This document shows, in pieces, positions 27,335 to 36,310 of a stretch of 64,000 bases of DNA. The notes under the pieces are model-generated. The model saw only the letters and a list, made by a program, of their open reading frames with translations. It made no database searches and had not been told where the DNA came from. Position 1 is the stretch's first letter; each line of letters starts with the position of its first letter. This DNA is from Pseudomonas rhizoryzae (lineage in GTDB: Bacteria > Pseudomonadota > Gammaproteobacteria > Pseudomonadales > Pseudomonadaceae): positions 1 through 64,000 of the forward strand of contig NZ_SULM01000017.1 of the NCBI RefSeq assembly GCF_005250615.1. The letters are read 5' to 3'. Position numbers and translations under genes: made by a program.

Positions 27335-28264
27335 CTATGCAGGACGTAGTCTCGCCCCACCTTGACTATGAGTCGCTAGCCGCTGGGCACGAATCGAATT
27401 CCAGGTGAAAACCCCCAGAGCTGCCCAAATGAACAGGAACGCCATCAATTTCAGCAGCGAGAAATGCTCACCATACATGAATGTAGCGAGTAGAAAGTTG
27501 CAAACCGGCGGTACGAATTGTAGGAAACTCAAAGCGACCATCGATAGTTGCTTAGCAGCCAAGCTGTACCACCAAAGCGGTAGTACAGTGATCAGCCCGG
27601 TGGCGACTAGCAAAAAGTCAGTGCCTAGCGTTTGACCGAAGTGATGTCCTAGCCCTCTAACGCTGGCGTAGGTCAGGAATACCAGAGCGAATGGCAACAA
27701 TGCCATGATCTCCAAAGTTTGAATCACCACGGGGTCACCAGGGACCTTCTTTTTGAAAATGCCGTAGAATGAATAGCATGCGCCGATAACTATTGCGATC
27801 CACGGAAAAGAGCGCAAACTCAATAGTTCGAAGGCCATCAGCGTTACACCGATCATCGCTAAGCTGATAGCGAGCATCTGCAGCCCGCTCAGGCGCTCCT
27901 TGAACAGCAATCGCGACACAGCCATGCTCATGACCGGACTCAGGAAATAGCCAAATGCTACCTCCAACACCCGCCCGGTCATGATCCCGTAGATGTACAT
28001 CAGCCACCACAGGCCCAGCACAATGGCAACGGTGAGCACTTGCTTCACCCTAATCGCTGGCAAGGTTGTCCTAAGTTTTCCCAAACGCCCAGTAATCACT
28101 AGCAAGGCGACCAGAAAGAGTTCAGCAAAGACAATTCTCCATGACAGCAGATGGTACGCATCCAGCTGGCCGAGTGGTTTATACCAAAGCGGGTATGAGC
28201 CCCATAGCAAGGTCGCTCCAAGGCCATAAGCGATACCTGTGCGTGTGGCTTGGTTTACCGTCAT
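27335..28264 (-). CDS. rarD: RarD-type EamA-family transporter
   Basis: 309 residues with about 10 hydrophobic spans. Start MTVNQATRTGIAYGLGATLLWG; internal segments such as LSWRIVFAELFLVALLV, GLWWLMYIYGI and QFVPPVCNFLLATFMYGE are typical of RarD, an EamA/DMT-superfamily exporter. Substrates are not settled. GC content is low like its neighbours. Its ATG overlaps the TGA of a 29-codon ORF (ATGA), so translation is probably coupled. Confidence 0.88.
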   Translation of the reverse strand: MTVNQATRTGIAYGLGATLLWGSYPLWYKPLGQLDAYHLLSWRIVFAELFLVALLVITGRLGKLRTTLPAIRVKQVLTVAIVLGLWWLMYIYGIMTGRVLEVAFGYFLSPVMSMAVSRLLFKERLSGLQMLAISLAMIGVTLMAFELLSLRSFPWIAIVIGACYSFYGIFKKKVPGDPVVIQTLEIMALLPFALVFLTYASVRGLGHHFGQTLGTDFLLVATGLITVLPLWWYSLAAKQLSMVALSFLQFVPPVCNFLLATFMYGEHFSLLKLMAFLFIWAALGVFTWNSIRAQRLATHSQGGARLRPA

Positions 28265-28350
28265 GCTGGCGTCCTCATGTCGAAGACGGTGCCGATAACG
28301 CCCACACTGTTTGTGATCATCCACAGCAAAATCCAACGTAACAGCGCCAT
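28261..28350 (-). CDS. Small hydrophobic 29-residue protein or leader peptide ahead of rarD
   Basis: A 29-codon frame reads MALLRWILLWMITNS followed by VGVIGTVFDMRTPA. It has a strong ribosome-binding site, AAGGAG, 6 bases before ATG, better than that of rarD itself, and its TGA overlaps the rarD ATG. Residues 2-23 could form one membrane helix and contain two tryptophans. It may be a real small membrane protein or a translational-coupling leader. No homologue is known to me. Confidence 0.55.
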   Translation of the reverse strand: MALLRWILLWMITNSVGVIGTVFDMRTPA

Positions 28351-28587
28351 TCCCTGCTCCTTGCAAATTCCCTTGTGCACGCCATCGAACCGCGACTTCC
28401 CAATTGCCTCAACTCGCCAGCCGACCTGATCCACACGACAGGGCGGAAAAGCATAGATCGATGAAAACCAGATCATGGGCGGTGGTGAAAAACGGCATAC
28501 TCAAAGGCTTCAATCAGGGGAAATTGTAGGAAGGCAAGTCCATTCGCTACAGTGCAGTTGCCGTCAAAAATCGGGAAATTTCCGCCA

Positions 28588-29586
28588 ATGAGCGAATTGC
28601 CAGGCATGGTTGCCACCTTGGCTTATGAAGGCCTCTGTACCTTTGAATTTGGGATCGCCATTGAGATTTTTGGGCTGCAACGTCCAGAGCTCCAGATTCC
28701 CTGGTATCAACATCAGGTAATCGCCGTCGACGCGATGCCATTAAAGGCTGCTGGTGGGGTTCGTATCATGGCGGACTCAGGTCTGGAGGGCTTGGCAATG
28801 GCCCATACCATTATCATTCCTGGTTGGCGCAGCCTGATCGATGAACCGCCCGCCCCTCTATTGGAAGCACTTTGCAATGCCCACGCGCGAGGTACACGGC
28901 TGCTCTCCATCTGCTCAGGGGTATTCGTCCTGGCAGCAACGGGCTTGCTGGATGGCAAAAGGGCCACCACGCACTGGCGGTTCGCCCACGAGTTGGCCTC
29001 GCGCTTCCCTAGGATAGAGGTCGACCCCAATGTCCTTTACGTAGATGCAGGACAGTTGATCACCTCTGCCGGAAGCGCAGCGGGAATCGACGCTTGCTTG
29101 CACTTGGTCGCCCGAGACCATGGCACCCACGTAGCAAATACAGTCGCTCGGCGTCTGGTGATGGCACCACAGCGCTCAGGGGGCCAGTCTCAATTTATTC
29201 CCTCACCCATAAGCAGAGCGCCACGCAACGAATTAAGCCATTTGCTGCAGTGGATACGGGAGCGCCTAGACCAGCCCTTTAGCATTCAGGAGATGGCCGC
29301 CAAGGTGGCGATGAGCGAACGTACCTTTCTACGTCGCTTCAAGGAAACCACCGGCTTGGCGCCGAAGGTCTGGTTGCAGCAGGAACGCATAGGTCGCGCG
29401 CGCGATTTGCTTGAAAGCACGGCAGATAGCACCAGCAAGGTTGCCGAGACGTGTGGATTCAACTCCGTGGAAAGTTTTCGGGTAGCTTTTAGAACTACGG
29501 TTGGCATTGCGCCGTCGGCCTATCGAAAACAATTCGGCGATAGAAGGATTGCTGCATCCTCTACTAAGAGATGCAGTGCCAAATAA
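28588..29586 (+). CDS. ftrA: GlxA/FtrA-type AraC regulator with DJ-1/PfpI domain
   Basis: About 332 residues. N-terminal DJ-1/PfpI-like domain (VATLAYEGLCTFEFGIAIEIFG; nucleophile-elbow region LLSICSGVFVLAATGLLDGKRATTHW), then two AraC helix-turn-helix motifs (FSIQEMAAKVAMSERTFLRRFKETTG and STSKVAETCGFNSVESFRVAF). FtrA-like proteins regulate sulphur/amino-acid or nitrogen functions. Divergent from the rarD unit and likely its regulator. A GTG 36 bases upstream is an alternative start. GC is intermediate. Confidence 0.85.
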   Translation: MSELPGMVATLAYEGLCTFEFGIAIEIFGLQRPELQIPWYQHQVIAVDAMPLKAAGGVRIMADSGLEGLAMAHTIIIPGWRSLIDEPPAPLLEALCNAHARGTRLLSICSGVFVLAATGLLDGKRATTHWRFAHELASRFPRIEVDPNVLYVDAGQLITSAGSAAGIDACLHLVARDHGTHVANTVARRLVMAPQRSGGQSQFIPSPISRAPRNELSHLLQWIRERLDQPFSIQEMAAKVAMSERTFLRRFKETTGLAPKVWLQQERIGRARDLLESTADSTSKVAETCGFNSVESFRVAFRTTVGIAPSAYRKQFGDRRIAASSTKRCSAK

Positions 29587-29697
29587 GCGTACGCCCATAC
29601 AGGGGGTCCGTTAAATCTCCCCTGCTATCAGCGGGCAAAACCACTGGAGTATGAGTATCGAGGCCGGTCACGATCAGCGAGACTCGACACGGAGCCC

Positions 29698-30582
29698 CTA
29701 GCCGATCGCCCGCAACTCCTCCGCCAGCCGCTGCGCCAGCCAGCGCGCCGCCGGGCCTGGCGCGGCGTCGCGGCGCCAGGCCAGCTCTACCACCAGGGCC
29801 GGCGGTACCCAGTCGCAGTCCAACTCGGCCAGCAGGCCCTGGTAGGAGGGATAGCGGGCCACGTGGCGGGGTAGCCAGCCCCAGCCCAGGCCGCGCATCA
29901 GCAATTCGGCGAGCAGGTAGAAGCTGTCGGCGCGCCAGACTTGGGGGGCGATCTGTTCGCCGCCGGGATAGGCATTCTCCAGCGGCGCGATGAGCAGTTG
30001 CCGATGGCGCGCCAGTTCGCGGCGCCCTACTCCGCGTTGGCGGGCCAGGGGATGGCTGGCGCTGCAGGCGGTGACCTGGGCGATGTCGCCCAGGGCCTGG
30101 CGCTCCAGCGCCTGGGGCATGCGCTCGTGGCGAAACAGCAGGCCCAGGTCGGCCTGATCGGTCAGCAGCTTGCGCGCCACGTCGCCCTGGGCGCCGCTGG
30201 TGAGCTGGACCTCCAGATGGGGAAAGGCCGTGGCCAGGGCATCCAGGGCATCTAGCACCGGTTGATAGGGCATGGCCTCGTCCAGGGCCAGGCGCAGCAG
30301 GGGCTCCTGCCCGGCGCAGAGGGCCTGGGCCCGGCTATCCAGCCGCTGGCACTGGCGCAAGACCTCACGAGCCTCTTCCAACAGGGCGAGTCCGGCCGCC
30401 GTGATGACCGGGGTGCGGCCATTGCTACGCTCGAACAACGCGACACCGAGATCAGTCTCCAGCAGGGCGATGGCCGAGCTGACCGCCGACTGGGCCCGCC
30501 CCAGGCGCCGGCCCATGGCGGAAAAACTCGCGCCCTCGGCGATCCCGACGAAGATTTCCAGTTGCTCCAGATTCCACTGCAC
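29698..30582 (-). CDS. LysR-type regulator next to emrE
   Basis: 294 residues. Helix-turn-helix GASFSAMGRRLGRAQSAVSSAIALLE in the first 50 residues, then an effector domain. Start taken as GTG (MQWNLEQLEIF) with GGGGAG 7 bases before; a GTG 36 bases upstream is possible. Divergent from the SMR pump gene, as PA4989 is from emrE in P. aeruginosa from memory, so it may regulate it. Confidence 0.85.
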   Translation of the reverse strand: MQWNLEQLEIFVGIAEGASFSAMGRRLGRAQSAVSSAIALLETDLGVALFERSNGRTPVITAAGLALLEEAREVLRQCQRLDSRAQALCAGQEPLLRLALDEAMPYQPVLDALDALATAFPHLEVQLTSGAQGDVARKLLTDQADLGLLFRHERMPQALERQALGDIAQVTACSASHPLARQRGVGRRELARHRQLLIAPLENAYPGGEQIAPQVWRADSFYLLAELLMRGLGWGWLPRHVARYPSYQGLLAELDCDWVPPALVVELAWRRDAAPGPAARWLAQRLAEELRAIG

Positions 30583-30666
30583 GACCCATCTCCCCACAAG
30601 ATAGGTATTAACTTTCACCTATCGCAGCCTGAGAGACAATGGGGGCATTCGAAAGGAGGACTCACC

Positions 30667-30999
30667 ATGAGCGGATACGTCTACCTGGCCATCGCCATCG
30701 CTGCTGAAGTCGTCGCCACCACCTCCATGAAGGCCGTGAGCGGCTTCAGCAAGCCGCTGCCGCTGATCCTGGTCATCGGTGGCTATGCCCTGGCCTTCTC
30801 GATGCTGACCCTGGTGGTGCGCAGCATCCCCGTCGGCATCGCCTATGCCATCTGGGCTGGCCTGGGCATCGTGCTGGTCAGCATCGCCGCGGCCTTCCTC
30901 TACAACCAGAAGCTGGACCTGCCCGCCATGCTGGGCATGGGGCTGATCGTTACCGGGGTGGTGGTGATCCAGCTGTTTTCGGGTAGCACCGGGCATTAA
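30667..30999 (+). CDS. emrE: SMR-family multidrug efflux protein
   Basis: 110 residues, four membrane helices. Essential Glu14 (AIAAEVVATTSMKA) and the Trp-containing helix 3 GIAYAIWAGLGIV are conserved, fitting the EmrE drug-pumping branch and not the guanidinium-exporting Gdx branch. Works as a proton-coupled antiporter of quaternary cations, functioning as a dimer. AAAGGAGG precedes the ATG. Confidence 0.93.
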   Translation: MSGYVYLAIAIAAEVVATTSMKAVSGFSKPLPLILVIGGYALAFSMLTLVVRSIPVGIAYAIWAGLGIVLVSIAAAFLYNQKLDLPAMLGMGLIVTGVVVIQLFSGSTGH

Positions 31000-31094
31000 G
31001 ACCAGCGGTTACAAGGAGCGTGTAAAATCACGATCTGTGGTTTTTTCTCAATAAAATCCGCATTTCGTGGTTTCTCAACGCAAGCAGGCCGTTC

Positions 31095-32270
31095 ATGTCC
31101 CAACCCTGGTCCACCGATCTCCTCATCGTCGGCGGCGGCGTCGCCGGCCTCTGGCTCAACGCCCGCCTCAGGCGAGCCGGCTATGCCACCGTGCTGGTGG
31201 AAACCGGCGCCCTGGGTGGCGGCCAGAGCGGCAAGTCCCAGGGCATCATCCATGGCGGCACCAAGTACGCCCTGACCGGGATGCTCACCGGCGCCTCCGA
31301 GGCCATCGCCGACATGCCGCGGCGCTGGCGCGAGAGCCTGGCCGGCACGGGCGAGCTGGATCTGTCCGGCGTGCGCCTGCTCTCCGAAGCCCACTACCTC
31401 TGGTCGCCCGGCAGCCTGGCCGGCAACCTCACCAGCTTCTTCGCCAGCAAGGCGGTGCGGGGCCGGGTGGATGCGGTCAAGGGCGATGAACTACCCCCGG
31501 CCCTGCGCGACCGTGCCTTCAAGGGCAAGGTCTATCGCCTGGCCGAATTGGTGCTGGACGTACCCAGCCTGGTCGCCCGCCTGGCCGAACTGGCTGACGA
31601 CAGCCTGCTGGCCGGGCGGGATCTCCAACCGCTACGGGAAGACGGCGAGCTGACCGGCCTGGTGGTGGACGGCCAAGCCATCCGCGCCCGCCGTATCGTG
31701 CTCACCGCCGGTGCCGGCATGGCTGATCTGCTCAGGGGCCTAGGTCTCGAACAACCGGCCATGCAACGCCGGCCGCTGCACATGGTGGTGGTCAAGGGTC
31801 CCATGCTCAAACCCCTCTATGCCCACTGCCTGGGCGGCGGCCCCAAGCCGCGGGTGACCATCACCAGCCATCCCACCGCCGACGGCCAGTGGCTGTGGTA
31901 CCTGGGCGGCGACCTGGCCGAAGCCGAAGGCGTGGCCCGCGAACCCGCCGAGCAGATCGCCACGGCACGTGAGGAACTGCAGCGCCTGCTGCCCTGGATC
32001 GATTTCGGCGGCGCCCAGTGGGCAACGCTGAGAGTAGATCGCGCCGAGCCGGCGCAATCCGGTCTGGTACGACCGGACAACGCCTTTCTCGCCGAGGAAG
32101 GCCGCCTGTTGGTGGGCTGGCCGACCAAGCTGGCCCTCTCGCCGGACCTGGCCGACCGTGTCCTGGTCCATCTCGACCGCGACGGCATCGCCCCCGGAGA
32201 ACACCCCGCCCTGCCTGCCCATCCGCAGCCGCCGATCGCGGCACCCTTCTGGGAGGAGCTGCTGCCATGA
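31095..32270 (+). CDS. FAD-dependent oxidoreductase (DAO family)
   Basis: 391 residues. N-terminal dinucleotide-binding motif LLIVGGGVAGLWLNARLRRAG and GGQSGKSQGIIHGGTKYAL, typical of the DAO superfamily near glycerol-3-phosphate/L-2-hydroxyglutarate oxidases. C-terminal GRLLVGWPTKLALSP. Substrate unknown. Its TGA overlaps the ATG of the aldo/keto reductase (ATGA), and the pair is the P. aeruginosa PA4991-PA4992 arrangement from memory. Confidence 0.85.
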   Translation: MSQPWSTDLLIVGGGVAGLWLNARLRRAGYATVLVETGALGGGQSGKSQGIIHGGTKYALTGMLTGASEAIADMPRRWRESLAGTGELDLSGVRLLSEAHYLWSPGSLAGNLTSFFASKAVRGRVDAVKGDELPPALRDRAFKGKVYRLAELVLDVPSLVARLAELADDSLLAGRDLQPLREDGELTGLVVDGQAIRARRIVLTAGAGMADLLRGLGLEQPAMQRRPLHMVVVKGPMLKPLYAHCLGGGPKPRVTITSHPTADGQWLWYLGGDLAEAEGVAREPAEQIATAREELQRLLPWIDFGGAQWATLRVDRAEPAQSGLVRPDNAFLAEEGRLLVGWPTKLALSPDLADRVLVHLDRDGIAPGEHPALPAHPQPPIAAPFWEELLP

Positions 32271-33082
32271 GCTTGCGCGATCTGCATGGCCTGCAGCGCC
32301 CCCTGGGCAGCACCGGCCTTGAGGTGTCCCCCCTGGGCCTGGGTACGGTCAAGTTCGGCCGTGACCAAGGCGTGAAATACCCCAACGGCTTCACCATCCC
32401 CGATGACCGTGCTGCCACCGATCTGCTGAGTCTGGCCCGCGAGCTGGGCATCAATCTGCTGGATACCGCCCCGGCCTATGGCCGCAGCGAGGAACGTCTG
32501 GGGCCGCTGTTGCGCGGCCAGCGCCAGCACTGGGTGATCGCCAGCAAGGTCGGCGAGGAATTCGAGAATGCCCTCTCCCGCTTCGATTTCAGCCCGGCAC
32601 ACACCCGCCGCTCGGTGGAGCGCAGTCTGCGCCGGTTGGAGACCGACTGGCTGGACCTGGTGCTGGTGCATTCCGACGGCAACGACCTGGCCATCCTCCA
32701 GGACAGCGGCTGCTACGAGACCCTGGCCGAGCTCAAGCGCGAGGGACTGATCCGCGCCTTCGGCTTTTCCGGCAAGACCGTGGCCGGTGGCCTCAAGGCC
32801 CTGGAGAGCGGCGATTGCGCCATGGTCACCTTCAACCTCAACGAAGCCGCCGAAATCCCGGTGATCCAGGCCGCAGCGGCGGCGGGCAAGGGCATCCTGA
32901 TCAAGAAGGCGCTGGCCAGCGGTCATGCCGTGCTGGGCGCGGGGCAGGACCCGGTACGGGCGAGCTTCGCCCGGGTATTCGGCGAGCCGGGGGTGAGCAG
33001 TGCGATAGTCGGCACTATCGATCCCCTACACCTGTCACATAATGTCAGTACCCTGGCCGAGGTGATCACCGCTCGGCCTTGA
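32267..33082 (+). CDS. Aldo/keto reductase family protein
   Basis: 271 residues. AKR barrel signatures: LGLGTVKFGRDQG, NLLDTAPAYGRSEERLG with catalytic Asp and Tyr (DTAPAYG), IASKVGEE, LDLVLVHSDG. The histidine of the HVH/VHSD segment is in LVHSDG. NADPH-dependent carbonyl reductase, substrate unknown. Coupled by 4-base overlap to the FAD oxidoreductase. Confidence 0.88.
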   Translation: MSLRDLHGLQRPLGSTGLEVSPLGLGTVKFGRDQGVKYPNGFTIPDDRAATDLLSLARELGINLLDTAPAYGRSEERLGPLLRGQRQHWVIASKVGEEFENALSRFDFSPAHTRRSVERSLRRLETDWLDLVLVHSDGNDLAILQDSGCYETLAELKREGLIRAFGFSGKTVAGGLKALESGDCAMVTFNLNEAAEIPVIQAAAAAGKGILIKKALASGHAVLGAGQDPVRASFARVFGEPGVSSAIVGTIDPLHLSHNVSTLAEVITARP

Positions 33083-33181
33083 TCCAGAGCGTTTCGCTAA
33101 GCCTTCGAATTCGTCCGCTGGACGACCTCTCCCGGCCGTCCGGGAGGGTGCGTCCGCGGCACACTACAACAGGAGTCGGCC

Positions 33182-34078
33182 ATGCCCCAGCTCATCGCCC
33201 GCCATAATCCCAAGGCGTTCAAGACCCTGCCCCTCACCGTGGAGGCCAATCGCGACGGCCTCACCTACCAGGCCCTCGGCCAACCCCTGAATTTCAGCGA
33301 GATGCTGGAGCGGCGCAAGCCGATCGAGATCGACGATACCCAGCAGTTCAGCGTCAAACTCGCTAACCTGGGCGTCTCGGTGCGCCTGACCTTGAATTGG
33401 CAAGGCCAGGATCACTGGCTGCTGGTCCGTCAGCGCCGGCCCGACCGCGGCGATGTGGTGCTCAAGCTGATCTCCGGCTATATCCCGACCCACGAGCTGG
33501 CCCTGCCACTGCTCACCGCTGTGCAGGAAGTGGCCGAGGAATGCTTGATCGAAACGCCGCGCGGCTGGCTGGGCGGGCGCTTCGCCGATACCTGGCTGCC
33601 GACACCCTACGCCCCCGCCCTGCCCTACCGCGAAGACGTGGCCTTTCGCCTCACCCCGCGCTCGGGCGCCGCGCGACCGGTGCGTTGCGGCAGCCTGGCG
33701 CTGCTGGAGCGCCCGCGTGCCTATGTGCACACACCGACGGCCTCGCTGCAGTTGGTCTACGACCTGCTGCTGGAATTGCCCAAGGAGTGCAAGGCGCCGA
33801 GCCTGTTCCACGTCGACGAGAAGATCGAGAACGGTCAGTTACTGGCGCGTCTTGCCCGGCAGCGGCCCGACCTCTATCTGGTCGGCCTCAACGAGGGTAG
33901 GCCGACCGGCGAACTCTTTACTCTCTCCGCCGGACAACGGATTCCGGTCTCGACCCGCGGCCTCTGGCTGTCGGAAAGCTTCGCCCGCCAGGATGGCTGG
34001 CTGGTCCACGACAGCCGGGTGCGTTGGCGTGACTGGCTGGAGCGCATGGCGCCCCAGAATGCCTTGCAGCGAGCCTAG
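33182..34078 (+). CDS. Conserved hypothetical protein with Nudix-like N-terminal half
   Basis: 298 residues. Residues 80-123 read [20 protein letters not shown] followed by YIPTHE and QEVAEECLI. This resembles the strand-box layout of Nudix enzymes, but the box is degenerate: Gly99, x5, Glu105, then nine residues instead of seven, Gln115 in place of Arg, Glu116, Glu119, Glu120, and Leu for the final Gly. The C-terminal half is unassigned. I see no Walker motifs. RBS AGGAGTC before the ATG. Convergent with the TIGR00266 gene, sharing a CTAG with both stops. Confidence 0.75.
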   Translation: MPQLIARHNPKAFKTLPLTVEANRDGLTYQALGQPLNFSEMLERRKPIEIDDTQQFSVKLANLGVSVRLTLNWQGQDHWLLVRQRRPDRGDVVLKLISGYIPTHELALPLLTAVQEVAEECLIETPRGWLGGRFADTWLPTPYAPALPYREDVAFRLTPRSGAARPVRCGSLALLERPRAYVHTPTASLQLVYDLLLELPKECKAPSLFHVDEKIENGQLLARLARQRPDLYLVGLNEGRPTGELFTLSAGQRIPVSTRGLWLSESFARQDGWLVHDSRVRWRDWLERMAPQNALQRA

Positions 34079-34818
34079 TCGCCGCCGGCGCGGCGCTCGC
34101 CGGTGACGCCGCCGGCCGCGGCCTGGACCCGGCCGGCTAGCCGGGAAAAGGGCAGCGTCTGGATCCACACGGTGCCATGGCCACTCAAGGTGGCCAGTAC
34201 CAGACCCTCCCCACCGAACAGCATGCTGCGCAGGCCACCGGCCAGCTTGATGTTGTAGTCGATGCCGCTGGTGAAGCCCACCAGGCAACCGGTGTCCAGG
34301 CGCAGGGTCTCGCCCTTGAGCTCCTTGCGGATCACCGTGCCGCCGGCATGCACGAAGGCCATGCCGTCACCTTCCAGCCGTTGCAGGATGAAGCCCTCCC
34401 CGCCGAAGAAACCGGCGCCCAGGCGGCGGGTGAAGGCCACGCCGAGGCGAGTGCCCTTCGCGGCGCAGAGAAAGGAGTCGCGCTGGCAGAACAGGGTGCC
34501 GCCCAGGGCCGCGAGATCCACCGGAATCACCTGTCCCGGATAGGGCGCCGAGAAAACGACATGGCGCTTGCCCTGGCCCTCGTTAGTGAAATGGGTCATG
34601 AACAGCGACTCGCCGCCGAGCATCCGCTTCCCAGCGCCCCACAGCTTCCCGAGCAGTCCGGCGGTGCCATCGCCCATGCGCGCGGTGAAGTCGATGTCGG
34701 CTTCCATGTAGGTCATGGCACCGGCTTCGGCGATCACCGTCTCGCCGGGATCGAGCCCGATCTCCACCGCCTGCAGGGATTCGCCGAGAATGCGATGGTC
34801 GAGGATATGGCTGGGCAT
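34075..34818 (-). CDS. TIGR00266/AIM24-family protein
   Basis: 247 residues. Beta-rich family with [51 protein letters not shown] and [17 protein letters not shown], repeated GGEG motifs characteristic of AIM24 proteins, whose bacterial role is unclear. Start chosen at [12 protein letters not shown]; the frame extends 57 codons upstream without support. Stop codons of this gene and the convergent Nudix-like gene overlap as CTAG at 34075-34078. Confidence 0.88.
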   Translation of the reverse strand: MPSHILDHRILGESLQAVEIGLDPGETVIAEAGAMTYMEADIDFTARMGDGTAGLLGKLWGAGKRMLGGESLFMTHFTNEGQGKRHVVFSAPYPGQVIPVDLAALGGTLFCQRDSFLCAAKGTRLGVAFTRRLGAGFFGGEGFILQRLEGDGMAFVHAGGTVIRKELKGETLRLDTGCLVGFTSGIDYNIKLAGGLRSMLFGGEGLVLATLSGHGTVWIQTLPFSRLAGRVQAAAGGVTGERRAGGD

Positions 34819-35022
34819 GGGGGGTTCCTGTACGGCTGTAGGGGCGTTCAGCCTAGCAGTGATGGAGGGGGTGGGCGTGTTAGGGCAAGCGGATGCGGTG
34901 TCTTGGGTGGCGTGGAAAAAGCCTAGCTTTTCTAATGGGATTGGTGGCCGCAGCATCCCGCACGACGAGGGATCTGGCGTTGGCCGCATGAATCCATGCC
35001 GGATGATTGTCAGGCCAAACGC
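34819..35022. other. Gene-free stretch before the decayed TA locus
   Basis: About 200 bases between the TIGR00266 gene start and the HepT remnant. No coding frame or RNA gene is supported, and I see no clear repeat. Confidence 0.4.
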
Positions 35023-35373
35023 TTAGGTTTCCGTCTTCCTCTGTAACGACTGCAACTGCTCAAACAGTTCGGGCAAGGCTGTGACGACGGTTTGCCAAAC
35101 AACCTCTAGGTTGATGTCGAAATAGCCATGGGCAATACGATTGCGCATGCCCTTCATGCTCCGCCACGGGATATGCAGGTGCTCGCGGATAAAGACCTCA
35201 TCCGCTGCCATGATCTCGGTCGCAGCTTCACCAATGATGATCAGACTCATGACTACGGCCTGTTGTGTCCAGCGGTCTTCGAGAAAGTCTTCTCAGGCCA
35301 TTTCCTCAATAAAGCTTAGGGCTTCGATGGCGGCCCGCTGCTCATGAGCGAGGTAATCCGCTACTCGATTCAT
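35023..35373 (-). pseudogene. HepT toxin pseudogene (internal TGA)
   Basis: The full frame from ATG (35373) gives 116 codons: MNRVADYLAHEQRAA, IEALSFIEEMA, then TGA at 35295-35293, then EDFLEDRWTQQAVV, LIIIGEAATEIM, MKGMRNRIAHGYFDINLEVVW. The segment RNRIAHGY carries the RX4-6H motif of HepT (HEPN) RNases, and the product has the usual family length. Codon 27 is the only defect. Downstream of TGA an internal ATG (35250) leaves 75 residues lacking the N-terminal helices. Upstream the MntA gene overlaps by ATGA. Confidence 0.85.
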
Positions 35374-35660
35374 ACCGGCTGCGCCGTCAGCAAAACCTGC
35401 GCACGAAAGCTCTTGGGCAAATCAGTAGGCGTTACCAGATCAACAGTTACACCCAGCAACTCTTCCAACTCATCCTGTAAGCCTCCCAGGTCGAACAGCG
35501 TTGCTCCAGGTAATGCATCTACCAGCAGATCAGGATCACTACCGTCTTAGTCGGTACCCGCCAGCACGGACCCGAATACTTGAGGGTTAGCGACCCGGAA
35601 ACGTTCTGAGGCAGCCCGCGCGGCAGCACGTTTGAGATCGAAGGCGAACGATGGTCGCAT
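35370..35660 (-). pseudogene. MntA antitoxin pseudogene (internal TAA)
   Basis: The frame from ATG (35660, or 35666) reads MRPSFAFDLKRAAARAA, then NPQVFGSVLAGTD, then TAA at 35549-35547 (codon 38), then DGSDPDLLVDALPGATLFDL and VTVDLVTPTDLPKSF. GS with the later DPDLLVD is the minimal-nucleotidyltransferase site of MntA, which AMPylates and neutralises HepT. Only one codon is damaged, and the remainder stays in frame to the TGA overlapping the hepT start. Too short for a product with the active site complete. Confidence 0.85.
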
Positions 35661-35750
35661 GACCATATTTCAAGGAGAGGAACGCTGGGATAGTCAAACA
35701 TCGACTCCCGCTTTTCAACAACTCAGCTTGCGCCGGCTCGCGTTCAGAAC

Positions 35751-36155
35751 TCAAGCCACCCGGCTCTGCCCCAGCACCTCATTGACGCAGTTGGCCATGT
35801 CGTCGATGTGCCAGGGCTTGGGCATGAAGCGGGTGCGGCCGGCGCCACGGGGGACCGCCAGCCGGTCGCCGGAGGTGAGGATGACCGGGATGTGCGGCCA
35901 GCGTTGGGCGACCAGTTGGGCCAGCGCTTCGCCGTCCAGTCGACCGGGCATGCGCACATCGGTAAAGAGCACATCGATTCGCGCGCCGTTCTGCTCCAGG
36001 TAGTTCAGCGCGGCATCGGCAGTGGAAACGGCGATCACCTGCAGGTCCACCAGGGCCTCGAGGGCTTCCGTGGCCAATTCCCGCAGCAACGGCTCATCCT
36101 CTACCAGCAAGAGCAGAGGACGATAGGAGCCGAGTGGGGAAGATGCCTGATTCAT
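35751..36155 (-). CDS. Stand-alone receiver-domain response regulator
   Basis: 134 residues, only a CheY-like receiver domain: LLLLVEDEPLLRELA (acidic pair), phosphoacceptor Asp in VLFTDVRMPG, Ser/Thr in ILTSGD, and Lys in FMPKPWHIDDM. No output domain, so it probably acts by protein contact in a hybrid-kinase or phosphorelay pathway. The start MNQASSPLG follows a TTG that could extend it by two codons. No histidine kinase lies nearby. Confidence 0.85.
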   Translation of the reverse strand: MNQASSPLGSYRPLLLLVEDEPLLRELATEALEALVDLQVIAVSTADAALNYLEQNGARIDVLFTDVRMPGRLDGEALAQLVAQRWPHIPVILTSGDRLAVPRGAGRTRFMPKPWHIDDMANCVNEVLGQSRVA

Positions 36156-36310
36156 ACCCAACAGACTTTGCCGGAGCGGCGCGGTTCGGACCGTTCGCGC
36201 CGTCTGCGGCTAAAGTCGACAATCGGCAGCAACAGCCCCTCTAGACGGCAACTTCCCCGGCTGGGCTGACTCGAAGCGTTCACCTAGGAGGCCTCCTGTG
36301 GTATTCTTTT

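Noticed and set aside
33182-34078. Naming this gene a metal ABC transporter ATPase
   Set aside because: I recall similar Pseudomonas genes carrying such a name, but no Walker A, Walker B or ABC signature is present; Nudix-like features fit better.
35293-35295. TGA in hepT read as selenocysteine
   Set aside because: No selenocysteine-insertion element is evident, HepT enzymes have no selenocysteine, and the partner MntA also has a nonsense codon (TAA), which favours decay.
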